A stretch of DNA of 33,742 nucleotides, taken from NCBI RefSeq assembly GCF_014698445.1, contig NZ_JACJSZ010000034.1, positions 1 through 33,742 of the forward strand, read 5' to 3'. Source of the stretch: Microcystis elabens FACHB-917. Lineage in GTDB: Bacteria > Cyanobacteriota > Cyanobacteriia > PCC-6307 > Cyanobiaceae. Positions 25,680-33,742 of the stretch are shown here, piece after piece (positions within the stretch are counted from its first letter, which is position 1; each line of letters starts with the position of its first letter). Under the pieces are notes generated by a model that made no database searches, was not told the origin of the DNA, and was given only the letters and a program-made list of their open reading frames with translations. The position numbers were made by a program, and so were the translations under genes.

Positions 25680-26282
25680 ATGCCCATCGGCACCCCCAGC
25701 GTTCCCTACCGCCTCCCCGGCAGCCAGTACGAGCGCTGGGTCGACATCTACACCCGCCTCGGGGTGGAGCGCATCCTGTTCCTGGGCCAGGAGGTGACCG
25801 ACGGCATCGCCAACAGCCTGGTGGCCCAGATGCTGTATCTCGACTCCGACGACAGCTCGAAACCGATCTACTTGTACATCAACTCACCGGGCGGTTCGGT
25901 GACCGCCGGCCTGGCGATCTACGACACCATGCAGTACGTCAAGTCGGACGTGGTGACGATCTGCGTCGGGCTGGCGGCCTCGATGGGCGCCTTCCTGCTG
26001 GCGGCCGGCACCAAGGGCAAGCGGCTGGCCCTGCCCCACAGCCGGATCATGATCCACCAGCCCCTGGGCGGCACCAGCCAGCGCCAGGCCAGCGACATCG
26101 AGATCGAGGCGCGTGAGATCCTGCGCATCAAGGACATGCTCAACCGGTCCCTGGCCGACATGTGCGGCCAGCCCCTGGAGAAGGTCACCAAGGACACCGA
26201 CCGCGACTACTTCCTCAGCGCCGAGGAGGCCAGGGAGTACGGCCTGATCGACCGGGTGATCGCCCACCCCAGCGAAGCTTGA
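25680..26282 (+). CDS. clpP: ATP-dependent Clp protease proteolytic subunit
   Basis: A complete ClpP of 200 residues with the full triad: Ser in [14 protein letters not shown], His in [10 protein letters not shown] and Asp in [13 protein letters not shown]. The N-terminus ([20 protein letters not shown]) is the axial-loop region and differs from the usual MIPxV start, as in the ClpP3-type subunit that pairs with ClpR. It works with ClpC/ClpX unfoldases, which are not in the window. The start is preceded by GGGAGCCTTCCCGCC, a weak ribosome site. ilvC follows after 59 bases. Confidence 0.95.
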   Translation: MPIGTPSVPYRLPGSQYERWVDIYTRLGVERILFLGQEVTDGIANSLVAQMLYLDSDDSSKPIYLYINSPGGSVTAGLAIYDTMQYVKSDVVTICVGLAASMGAFLLAAGTKGKRLALPHSRIMIHQPLGGTSQRQASDIEIEAREILRIKDMLNRSLADMCGQPLEKVTKDTDRDYFLSAEEAREYGLIDRVIAHPSEA

Positions 26283-26311
26283 TCGCCGGTGGCCAGCGGG
26301 CGCTTGGGTAG

Positions 26312-27337
<1,026 letters not shown>

Positions 27338-27350
27338 TCCGGGAGCGGCC

Positions 27351-28409
27351 GTGAGCAACCGTGCCGCCCTTCCCTCGCTTCTCTGGTTCAGCCAGCGCAC
27401 CGCCCAGTCCCTCGCCGGGGCCTCGGCGGCCTGGCTGCTCAGCGGTCTGAGCCAGGCGCCGCTGATCAACGGCCTGCTGCCGGCCATCAGCGCTTCCACC
27501 ACGCTGTTGCCGCTGCGCCCCCGCGCCCGGCTCGGGATGGCGCTGCAGCTGTGCGGACTGCTGCTGCTGCTTGTTGTGGCCCTCAAGCGGCTGGGGCCTT
27601 CGCCGGTCTGGCCTCTGGTGGCAGGCGGCCTTGTGGGGCTGGGCCGGACCGCCAGCCTGCTGCCGCTGCAGCGCTGGCTGCTGACGCCCCGGCGCCTGAG
27701 CCTGGTCTGGCTGCAGCGCCTGGGTGATGCCGGCGGGCTCACGGGCAGCCTGCTCACCGCCCTGCTGTTCCCGCTGCTGCGCAACACCGCTCCCCAGTTC
27801 GCCATGGCGGCGCTGCTGCTGCTGCCCGGCCTGCTGCTGGTGTCCTCCCCCCGCTTCCGGCCGCCGGCGGTGAGCGCGCCGATGTCCCCGGTCGCAGCTT
27901 CGGGCCTGGATCTTCGCAGCGGCGCTCAGGGCCTGCTGTTCGGTGCCCTGTTCGCCCTGCTGCCGCTGTGGGTGCGCACGATCGGCAGCGGCGACTGTGT
28001 GGATTTCGGCCTGGTGCTGGCCGCCTACGGACTGGGCCGGATCCTCACCCTCCCCCTGCCCTTGCCGGGGTGGAGCCTTTATGCGGCCATGGCGCTGCTG
28101 CTGCAGGCCACCACCTGGCTGCCCGCCTGGGGATCCACGGCGCTGTTCGTGCCGCTGGGGGCCCTGGCCGCCGGCAGCGATGGGCGCCTGGCCGCCTCCC
28201 TGACCGCCGGGGGAGGGGAAGGGAGCGTCGGTGCTGCGGATGGACTGGCACGGATCGACCGATCGCTGGCCATCGGCAGCCTGCTGGGAAGCCTCGCCAT
28301 GGGTGCCGGCAGCCAGCTGCTGGGCCTTTCCCATGCCCGGAGCCTGATCGTGACCGCCTACGGGCTGGCGGCCCTTGTGCTGCCCCGCCGCCACATCACC
28401 ACAGCATGA
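27351..28409 (+). CDS. Polytopic membrane protein of unknown function (MFS-like)
   Basis: From the GTG at 27351 the protein has 352 residues and about nine to eleven hydrophobic segments (for example LQLCGLLLLLVVAL, PLVAGGLVGLGRTASLLPL, FAMAALLLLPGLLLVSS, LLFGALFALLPLWVR, LYAAMALLLQATTWLPAW, SLLGSLAMGAG). Spacing and the Gly-rich turns suggest a degenerate major-facilitator-type fold, but no transporter signature is conserved, and I do not recognise a family. It is preceded closely by ilvC (13 bases) and followed by cobD (55 bases), so it may be part of the same transcript. A role in cobalamin or amino-acid transport would be a guess. Confidence 0.72.
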   Translation: MSNRAALPSLLWFSQRTAQSLAGASAAWLLSGLSQAPLINGLLPAISASTTLLPLRPRARLGMALQLCGLLLLLVVALKRLGPSPVWPLVAGGLVGLGRTASLLPLQRWLLTPRRLSLVWLQRLGDAGGLTGSLLTALLFPLLRNTAPQFAMAALLLLPGLLLVSSPRFRPPAVSAPMSPVAASGLDLRSGAQGLLFGALFALLPLWVRTIGSGDCVDFGLVLAAYGLGRILTLPLPLPGWSLYAAMALLLQATTWLPAWGSTALFVPLGALAAGSDGRLAASLTAGGGEGSVGAADGLARIDRSLAIGSLLGSLAMGAGSQLLGLSHARSLIVTAYGLAALVLPRRHITTA

Positions 28410-28464
28410 CGCTGCCCATGCTGCTGCTGCCCCTGCAGCACCCCGCCCTGCTGCCCGCACGGCA

Positions 28465-29490
28465 ATGGCCGCGGCCTTGAGCCCGGCCCTGCTTGTGCTG
28501 CTCGCCTGCGGCCTCGACCGGCTGCTGGGGGACCCCCTCTGGTCACCGCACCCCGTCCAGGCGATGGGCTGGGCGATCGCCGGGCTGCGCCGGGCCGTGG
28601 AGTCCTGGGCCGGCGCAGCCCCCCGGCGCCTGCGCCTGGGCGGGCTGCTGATCACCCTGCTGGTGGTGGGCGCCAGCGGCCTGGCGGGCTGGGGCGTGGA
28701 AGCCCTGGCCCGGCGGCTCCCTCCGGTGGGGCTGCCCCTGCTGGTGCTGGGCATGGCCAGTGCCCTCGCGGGCGGCAGCCTGGGACGGGCGGTGCGGGCC
28801 GTGCTGGCGGCGCTGCCCGACCTGCCCGTGGCCCGTTCGCGCCTGGCCCGGATCGTCGGGCGCCAGGTGAGCCACCTGCCCGAGGCGGAGATCCTGCGGG
28901 CCGCCGCCGAAACCGCCGCCGAAAACGCCGTCGACGGCCTGTTCGCCCCGCTCTTCTGGATGCTGGTCGGGGCGGCGCTGCTGCAGCTGGGGCCACCACC
29001 TCCGGGGCCGCCGTGGCCCGGCCCCCTGGCCCTGGTCTGGGGTTTCAAGGCCGCCAGCACCCTCGATTCGATGCTGGGCTACCGCCACGGGCGGCTGCGC
29101 TGGCTGGGCACCGCCGGCGCCCGCCTCGACGACCTGCTCACCTGGCTGCCCACCCGGCTCGTGACCCTCAGCCTGCCCCTGGCGGCCGGACGACCCGAGC
29201 GGACCCTCCGCTGGCTGCGGGCGGCCCTGCGGGACGGGGCCCCCGACCCCTCGCCCAATGCCGGCGTCTCGGAGGCAGCCTTCGCCCATGCCGCCGGCGT
29301 ACGCCTGGGCGGCGCCAACACCTACGCCGATGGGGTGCGGATCAAGCCCCCCCTGGCGGCCGATGGCCGTCCGCCGGATCGGGCCGGAGTGGAGCGCATC
29401 CTGGCCCTGGGCGATCGGCTGGAACTGCTCTGGCTGGTGATGGCCCTGCCGGCCCTGGTCGTCCTCGGAGCCCTGCCGGCCCCACGCTGA
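28465..29490 (+). CDS. cobD: Adenosylcobinamide-phosphate synthase
   Basis: CobD/CbiB attaches the aminopropanol arm to adenosylcobyric acid in the membrane during cobalamin (or pseudocobalamin) synthesis. Motifs: DRLLGDPLWSPHPVQAMG, AAETAAENAVDGLFAPLFW, MLGYRHGRLRWLGTAGARLDD and SPNAGVSEAAFAHAAGVRLGG with NTYADGV. Four or five hydrophobic segments fit the family. ATG 28465 gives 341 residues; an in-frame start at 28375 lies inside the end of the previous gene. It converges on the sugar-transferase gene. Confidence 0.93.
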   Translation: MAAALSPALLVLLACGLDRLLGDPLWSPHPVQAMGWAIAGLRRAVESWAGAAPRRLRLGGLLITLLVVGASGLAGWGVEALARRLPPVGLPLLVLGMASALAGGSLGRAVRAVLAALPDLPVARSRLARIVGRQVSHLPEAEILRAAAETAAENAVDGLFAPLFWMLVGAALLQLGPPPPGPPWPGPLALVWGFKAASTLDSMLGYRHGRLRWLGTAGARLDDLLTWLPTRLVTLSLPLAAGRPERTLRWLRAALRDGAPDPSPNAGVSEAAFAHAAGVRLGGANTYADGVRIKPPLAADGRPPDRAGVERILALGDRLELLWLVMALPALVVLGALPAPR

Positions 29491-29514
29491 CGCCACAGGG
29501 CTGTATGGCGGCGT

Positions 29515-30231
29515 TCAGTAGGCGCCGCGGTCGCGGGGGTCGAGCATCACGCCGATCGTGCGCAGGATGATGCGCAGATCCATCAGCAGGGTGCGGCGAC
29601 GGGCGTAGCGGACGTCCAGCCGGACCCGCTCGGGGTAGCTGAGGTTGTTGCGGCCGGACACCTGCCACAGCCCCGTCAGGCCGGGCCGCACCGCCAGCAC
29701 CTCATCCATGCGGCTGCCATAGCGCTCCAGCTCGCTCTTCACGATCGGCCGGGGGCCCACCACACTCATCTCCCCGCGGAGCACATTGAGGAACTGGGGC
29801 AGCTCGTCGAGGCTCGAACGGCGCAGGAACTTGCCCAGACGGGTGATGCGCGGGTCGTTCCTGAGCTTGAAATCGTTGCGGAACTCCTCATCCAGATCCG
29901 GGGATTCGGCGAGCAGCTTGGAGAGCAGGCGGTCGGCATCCCGCCGCATGGTGCGGAACTTGATGCAGCCGAAGCTCCGGTAATCGCGGCCCACCCGTTG
30001 CTGGACGTAGAACACCGGACCCCGGGAGGTGACCTTCACCAGCAGGGCCAGGGTCAGCAGCACCGGCGACCCGAGAGTCAGCACGGTCAGAGAGAAGAAG
30101 ATGTCCCCGGCGCGCTTGATGACGCGGTCGCGCTTGGACTGGAAGGCGATCAGCTCTTCCGCGGTGAGCACCTGCGCCGGAGCCGTCACCAGCTGCCGAG
30201 AGGCGTAGGGAGTCCCGATGGAAGAGAGCAT
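29515..30231 (-). CDS. Polyprenyl-phosphate sugar-1-phosphate transferase
   Basis: A WcaJ/WbaP/RfbP-type initiating transferase that puts the first sugar phosphate on undecaprenyl phosphate for exopolysaccharide or O-antigen. At 238 residues it is the catalytic core with one membrane segment (FFSLTVLTLGSPVLLTLALLV, about residues 45-65) and without the four-helix N-terminal region of longer members. Motifs: GRDYRSFGCIKFRTMRRDA, RITRLGKFLRRSSLDELPQF, NVLRGEMSVVGPRP and RPGLTGLWQVSGR. Sugar specificity cannot be told. It follows the glycosyltransferase gene on the same strand after 65 bases. Confidence 0.92.
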   Translation of the reverse strand: MLSSIGTPYASRQLVTAPAQVLTAEELIAFQSKRDRVIKRAGDIFFSLTVLTLGSPVLLTLALLVKVTSRGPVFYVQQRVGRDYRSFGCIKFRTMRRDADRLLSKLLAESPDLDEEFRNDFKLRNDPRITRLGKFLRRSSLDELPQFLNVLRGEMSVVGPRPIVKSELERYGSRMDEVLAVRPGLTGLWQVSGRNNLSYPERVRLDVRYARRRTLLMDLRIILRTIGVMLDPRDRGAY

Positions 30232-30296
30232 GGGGGACGTGTTCGTTAGAGGAAGTTAAGGATCAGCCCGTGCGGAACTCCATCCCGCAGGGCCAC

Positions 30297-31490
30297 TCAG
30301 ATCAGAGGCACAGGACGGCGGAGGCGGCGACGGTGCCGCTCCCACAGCTGATCGAGCAGGGTTTCCATGCGCTGCCGGAAGACCGCCGGGGCGAACGCCT
30401 CCGCCCGGCGCCGCTGCCCTTCCGCCGGCAGGGATCGCCACAGCCGTCCCGCTTCAAAGTGCTCCAGGGCCGCCGCCAGGCTGGCGGCGGTCTGCTCCGG
30501 AAACAGCAGGCCGGTGGGGGCGGGCTCCCCGTCGCCGAGACAGCGCACGCTGTCGAGCACCCCGCCCTGGCCGAAGGCGATCACCGGGGCACCGGCGGCC
30601 ATTGCCTCCACCGGTGCGATGCCGAAATCCTCCAGGCCGGCGTAAACGTAGGCCCGCGCCCGCTCCAGCCAGGCGGCGGTCTCGTGGTCGGGGAGGCGCC
30701 CGAGGAAGCGGATGGCGGGGCCCGCCATCGCCTCCAGCCGGCCCCGCTCGGGGCCATCCCCCAGGACCACCAGGGGCAGTCCGGTGCGGTTGAAGGCCTC
30801 CACCACCACATCCACCCGCTTGTTGGGGACGAGCCGGCAGAGGCTCACGTAGACGTCATCACGGGGTCGATCCCAGCGGAAGCGCTCCACCGCCACCGGC
30901 GGCGGCAGTACGTGGGCGCGCCGACGCCAGAAGCAGCGGATGCGGCGGGCGGTGAAGCGGGAGTTGGCCACCAGCGCATCCACCCGGGTGCTGCTGACCA
31001 CGTCCCACTGGCGCAGCTGGTGCAGCTGCAGCCGCACCAGGGGGCCCAGGGGCCCGCGGGCCAGGGCGGAGCGCTCCAGATAGGTGTGCATCTGGTCCCA
31101 GGCGTAGCGGGCCGGGGTGTGCACATAGCTGACATGGAGCTGGTCCGGACCGGTGATCACCCCCTTGGCCACCAGATGGCTGCTGCTGATCACCAGGGGA
31201 TGGCCTGAGAGGTCGAGCTGCTCGATCGCCAGGGGCAGCAGCGGCAGGTACTGCTGCACACGGCTCACCCCCCAGGGCAGGCGCTGGATGAAGCTGGTGC
31301 GGATGGTGCGCCCCGCCAGCCAGCTGCCGGGCCGGGAACTCTCCCCATCCACCAGGGCAAACAGGTCAGGGGCGTGGCCCCGGGCGGACAGCAACCGGTC
31401 GAGTTCCACCACCACCTGCTCGGAGCCACCCACCGAACGGGGGGTGAACCACTCGTGCACAAGGGCGACGGGACGGGGGAAGACCTCCAT
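30297..31490 (-). CDS. GT4-family glycosyltransferase
   Basis: A GT-B-fold glycosyltransferase of 397 residues from the ATG at 31490 (MEVFPRPVALVHEWFTP). A GTG at 31517 would add nine residues. The N-terminal domain has the acceptor-side VGGSEQVVVEL. The C-terminal domain has the family features VSLCRLVPNKRVDVVVEAF, LVVLGDGPERGRLEAMAG, RFLGRLPDHETAAWLERARAYVY and the ExFGxxxxE motif (LEDFGIAPVEAMAAGAPVIA) for the nucleotide sugar. It lies upstream of the initiating sugar transferase, so the two probably build one surface polysaccharide. Donor and acceptor are unknown. Confidence 0.92.
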   Translation of the reverse strand: MEVFPRPVALVHEWFTPRSVGGSEQVVVELDRLLSARGHAPDLFALVDGESSRPGSWLAGRTIRTSFIQRLPWGVSRVQQYLPLLPLAIEQLDLSGHPLVISSSHLVAKGVITGPDQLHVSYVHTPARYAWDQMHTYLERSALARGPLGPLVRLQLHQLRQWDVVSSTRVDALVANSRFTARRIRCFWRRRAHVLPPPVAVERFRWDRPRDDVYVSLCRLVPNKRVDVVVEAFNRTGLPLVVLGDGPERGRLEAMAGPAIRFLGRLPDHETAAWLERARAYVYAGLEDFGIAPVEAMAAGAPVIAFGQGGVLDSVRCLGDGEPAPTGLLFPEQTAASLAAALEHFEAGRLWRSLPAEGQRRRAEAFAPAVFRQRMETLLDQLWERHRRRLRRPVPLI

Positions 31491-31597
31491 GGCTGGCACC
31501 GTAGGCGCCAGTGTCACGAAAACTCTCAGCCGATTGCCCTGTCGGGGCTCTGTGGAGAAGCTAAGACGACGACTGGGATGGCGTGAGCCTGGACACG

Positions 31598-31840
31598 ATG
31601 GCGATCCGCGAGCTCCTTGAAGACGCCCTTCAGGAGCCTTCCATCGGCACTACCGCCTGCTTCCGGTGGCATGCCACCCCGGTGGGCATCGCGGCCCTCT
31701 GGTGCGACGGCAAACCACCGCCGGCCCCCCCGTTCGATGTGGCGCTCAAGGAAGGATTGCAGGTCGGCCTGGACCTGAGCCGGGAGGAGAGGGAGTTTCA
31801 CCAGGTGAAATCGGGTCTGGTGCTGCTGTTCCATTCCTGA
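31598..31840 (+). CDS. Small hypothetical protein (80 aa)
   Basis: MAIRELLEDALQEPSIGTTA starts at the ATG; a GTG at 31583 adds MSLDT. The protein is soluble, with a middle segment FRWHATPVGIAALWCDGKPP and a charged end LSREEREFHQVKSGLVLLF. I do not recognise a family. Codon use matches the core genes, which supports it being real. It is divergent from the glycosyltransferase across about 100 bases where both promoters should lie; no clear -10/-35 boxes are visible. It is the last apparently intact gene before the decayed region. Confidence 0.6.
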   Translation: MAIRELLEDALQEPSIGTTACFRWHATPVGIAALWCDGKPPPAPPFDVALKEGLQVGLDLSREEREFHQVKSGLVLLFHS

Positions 31841-31981
31841 TCAGGTGGGGAGGATTCATGCCCGAGGCCTGCAGGAGATCGACGCCAAGCAATTCCAAAA
31901 GCTGCAGAACATCCTCACTCCAGCCTCACCCCAGCGCTCGTGGAGAAGTCGGAGCATCTGGTGAGCAGCCGAAGCATCCGT
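31841..31981. other. Non-coding or decayed spacer
   Basis: Only short frames on either strand. Nothing recognisable. It separates the last intact gene from the sulfotransferase-like pseudogene. Confidence 0.5.
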
Positions 31982-32181
31982 TCAGAGACGAAATTTCGGG
32001 TGTGCCGCAGCCGCTGCTTCCAAGCCCTGCCCAGCCCCACCGAGCAATCGCAGCCCATCCGCCACCGAGTGGATCCGCCCCAGGAACTGGAGCGGAGCTG
32101 GACGCTGCGGTTCTGGGTCGTAGATCAGGATGCAAACGGCCCGGAAACGATCGAAGTAGCGCCTGCAGATCGGGAAATCAA

Positions 32182-32210
32182 CAGGCGTGGTGAAAGAATC
32201 ACCACGCCTG
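32182..32210. repeat. Perfect 12-bp hairpin inside the pseudogene
   Basis: CAGGCGTGGTGA (32182-32193), loop AAGAA, then its exact reverse complement (32199-32210). No T-run follows on either strand, so it is a poor terminator. It lies 9 bases from the duplication flanking miniature element copy 2. Confidence 0.7.
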
Positions 32211-32218
32211 ATCGCTGA

Positions 32219-32226
32219 TTTCAGGT
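32219..32226 (+). repeat. Target-site duplication, left, of miniature element copy 2
   Basis: TTTCAGGT, identical to 32381-32388 and different from the duplication at copy 1, as expected for an independent insertion. Confidence 0.9.
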
Positions 32227-32380
32227 CCTGATCAGCAACAAAGCTCCGCACCATGTTAATGCTTTTTAACGCATAAAAGCAGATGTCCTGCGGAAACTGT
32301 CTTTTGTGGCCTTATGCGGCACAGGTCGGCATCCCTGAACGACGGCAAATTGGCACTGCGGAGCTTCGTTGCTGATCAGG
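32227..32380 (-). mobile_element. Miniature inverted-repeat element, copy 2 (154 bp)
   Basis: Same length as copy 1 and in the opposite orientation. Ends read CCTGATCAGCAAC inward on both sides. Seven substitutions and no indels separate it from copy 1 by hand alignment. An internal inverted repeat CGCATAA / TTATGCG flanks the centre, so the whole unit can fold. It is bounded by the perfect 8-bp duplication TTTCAGGT. Element plus duplication is 162 bp, a multiple of three, and stop codons inside the element end the interrupted frame. Confidence 0.9.
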
Positions 32381-32388
32381 TTTCAGGT
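32381..32388 (+). repeat. Target-site duplication, right, of miniature element copy 2
   Basis: TTTCAGGT, the exact partner of 32219-32226. Confidence 0.9.
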
Positions 32389-32679
32389 TGATTCGTCGAA
32401 CCGAGTTCCGCTCGATCTGAAAACAAGCGGATGCCAGGCAATCAACAGGATCCCTGATGCCGATGATGATTCGCGCCTGCGGCTGAATCGTTTGATCTGA
32501 TCCACGGAATCGATTCTCAGGGAGTAGCCGACCGTTCCATCCATGCGCCAGCGTTCTGTCGTGGCCATCCTGAAGTTCGCCATGCAGTGCTGGCACTCGT
32601 CCACACAGTCCGGTCCCGCTGCAGGGTATCGACAATCCAGAAGGCGAGAACTTCGCGGCCGCGTCCCGCTGGCCTGGCA

Positions 32680-32982
32680 TCACAGCAGCGCCTGCACGCT
32701 GGCCACCCTATCCTCCAGGGTCTGCTGGTCCTTGGTGGTTGATCCACGGCACTGGTTCCTGGTGCAGTCTTGCAACTTCGCCCCCCCGCAGTCCTGCCAG
32801 CGCCCGAGCAGAGGCGCCAGCTCTGGGAAGGAGCAGCCCTGATCGCAGAAGCAGCGGATCGCTTTCGCCGGCAGGCCGGTGTGCCGGGCCACCTCGCCGG
32901 TGCGCAGAAAGGGAGCTGGTGTCGCTGAGAGGGATCCCCGGCGGACCAAGACAAAACCCTCTACCGCGGGGTTACTTTCCAA
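32680..32982 (-). pseudogene. MerR-type regulator remnant
   Basis: The 100-codon frame contains LRTGEVARHTGLPAKAIRCF (about 32907-32845), the DNA-binding helix-turn-helix of MerR regulators (LxxGEVARxTGVxxxTIRYY). The rest of the winged domain, which should follow as xGLLxPxRxxxGYRxY, is missing and is replaced by CSFPELAPLLGRWQDCGG. No complete dimerisation helix is seen. Interpreted as an internally deleted regulator, possibly one of the polysaccharide or metal-stress type; nothing says which. It could still be a small expressed protein, but the missing wing argues against it. Confidence 0.45.
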
Positions 32983-33099
32983 GCGAAGGCAGATCCGCTG
33001 AGGCCGCTCAGTGTCATGGCTGAATGCGGCATCCTGCCGATGGGGGTAGTGGTGGCAGGCGCGAGTGCCAAGGGGATCTGGTCGCTGATCCGAAGCTGG

Positions 33100-33318
33100 C
33101 TATAACCACCCCAGCAGCGGGCTGCGCGCCAACAGCTTCTGGCCCACCCAGGCCCCCAGGCGGGCCTTCTGAAGACCCGTGCGCTGGGCTGCGAGGGCGT
33201 GCACGCCATGGGCGAACTCTGGATGCCCAACCTCAGCCTGGCTCTGCTCCTCACTCCGCAGGCCGGCGAAAAGGATCCACAGCTCCACAGGGGGGTTCCC
33301 CGGCAGGAGGCCCCCTGG
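33100..33318 (-). pseudogene. Unidentified coding-like remnant
   Basis: The minus-strand frame PGNPPVELWILFAGLRSEEQ, then HPEFAHGVHALAAQRTGLQ and ARLGAWVGQKLLARSPLLGW up to a TAG at 33100, has the codon bias of real genes here but no convincing start. I do not recognise the family. It is probably the 3' end of a lost gene. Confidence 0.35.
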
Positions 33319-33607
33319 TGCTGTCGAAGCTCCTCTGCATCCACGCGCTGTCGATCAGAACCGGAACGTGATGGATGAGAGCTGGGTCCATTGATGCACT
33401 TTCTCCGCTCACGCCTGTAGCCCAATGCTGCAGCGGCGCCGAGGATGGGTAGCGGACCGGGTACTGCAGCTGGCGGGACAGCGGTGGCAGTAGCCCAGGG
33501 ATAGTCGAAAAACCTATCGGGACTACAAAAAGGATTTGAGGGTCCGAATGAGAACGCAGTGTCTGCAGATCCCGCGACGCCAACACATGGAGCAGCATTG
33601 CAGAAGG
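33319..33607. other. Spacer with no recognisable gene
   Basis: Frames are open on the minus strand but their translations match nothing I know, and base composition is lower in GC than the core. The base before 33608 is the inner junction of the second IS66 copy; its 8-base flank is GCAGAAGG. Confidence 0.5.
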
Positions 33608-33742
33608 GTACCCGTTCAGGGGGCGAGATGGCTCATCTCGTACTTCAGCCCTGCTGAACCCTTGACGACAGCTTGATTCCCGGTTTTATCTCAGGCAGAG
33701 ACCGCCTGTGATGAGCAGCCCTCCTGCCGGGATTCCAGAAGC
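33608..33742 (+). mobile_element. Second IS66 copy, 5' end only (runs off the window)
   Basis: It starts GTACCCGTTCAGGGG and matches 1887-2021 read on the minus strand, with six substitutions in 135 bases. The transposase start codon is at 33711, encoding MSSPPAGIPEA as in copy 1. The rest lies outside the window, so whether this copy is intact is unknown. It points away from the core genes, as copy 1 does. Confidence 0.85.
33711..33742 (+). CDS. IS66 transposase, N-terminal 10 residues only
   Basis: ATG at 33711 followed by SSPPAGIPEA, identical to residues 2-11 of the corrected copy-1 protein. Truncated by the window edge; intactness unknown. Confidence 0.7.
   Translation, partial: MSSPPAGIPE

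Larger units (their letters stand above)
31982..32604 (-). pseudogene. Sulfotransferase-like pseudogene split by the miniature element
   Basis: Read on the minus strand, three pieces line up in order. A first frame from 32604 gives GTVGYSLRIDSVDQIKRF, then a frameshift near 32477-32490 leads to QPQARIIIGIRDPVDCLASA, the RDPxxRxxS signature of PAPS-dependent sulfotransferases. The frame enters the miniature element at 32380. Removing the element and one duplication joins it in phase to KSAIRRGDSFTTPVDFP and then YFDRFRAVCILIYDPEP and LQFLGR, which fits the usual FxxxxxLLVLxYEDLxxDP...FLG region. The family call rests on these motifs only and is tentative. With the frameshift and the insertion it is dead. 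It would suit the neighbouring polysaccharide genes. Confidence 0.5.

Overview
The window looks like the chromosome of a high-GC picocyanobacterium of the Cyanobium / marine-freshwater Synechococcus type. This rests on the gene set and order as I recall them for that group: trpC-lpd-trmH; murA between two leucine tRNA genes, then argD-folC; miaB-ddl-(small membrane protein)-ftsQ-ftsZ; panB; hemW; a PIN-TRAM protein; a clpR-clpP pair; ilvC; cobD. Core genes are very GC-rich with G/C third positions. No database search was possible, so the taxonomic call is inference.

Layout. (1) Positions 1-2479 are a graveyard: a transposase fragment (minus, running off the left edge), a complete but dead IS66-type element (130-2021) whose transposase has a stop codon, a frameshift and a 154-bp inserted miniature element, and then the 3' end of a ppk2 gene cut off by the IS66 edge. 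(2) 2503-6097 (minus): trpC, lpd, a SpoU/TrmH RNA methyltransferase, a small conserved protein and tRNA-Leu(CAG). (3) 6276-10736 (plus): murA, tRNA-Leu(CAA), argD, folC and an exported pentapeptide-repeat protein. (4) 10755-16170 (mostly minus): an FAD-linked oxidase, a cytosine-deaminase-like amidohydrolase, a DUF4359 protein, tRNA-His (plus), a DUF1611/DgcN-like protein and an enolase-superfamily dipeptide-epimerase-like enzyme. (5) 16250-29490 (mostly plus): miaB, ddl, a small membrane protein, ftsQ, ftsZ, the SRP RNA (minus), panB, hemW (minus), a PIN-TRAM protein, clpR, clpP, ilvC, a polytopic membrane protein and cobD. (6) 29515-31517 (minus): a polyprenyl-phosphate sugar transferase and a GT4 glycosyltransferase, the edge of a surface-polysaccharide locus. 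(7) 31841-33742: decayed DNA with a sulfotransferase-like pseudogene split by a second copy of the miniature element, a MerR-like remnant, an unidentified remnant and the beginning of a second IS66 copy.

How the genes fit together. MurA and Ddl make peptidoglycan precursors, and FtsQ/FtsZ run division beside them. The DUF1611-epimerase pair may handle D-glutamate or Ala-Glu dipeptides from the same cell wall. ClpR/ClpP form a mixed protease core. TrpC, ArgD, IlvC, PanB, FolC and CobD are amino-acid and cofactor biosynthesis.

The most unusual signal is the pair of 154-bp miniature inverted-repeat elements at 1069-1222 and 32227-32380. They are about 95% identical to each other and lie in opposite orientation. 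Each is bounded by its own perfect 8-bp target duplication, and each interrupts a reading frame that rejoins exactly when the element and one duplication are removed. They appear to be a non-autonomous mobile family with no transposase of its own in the window.
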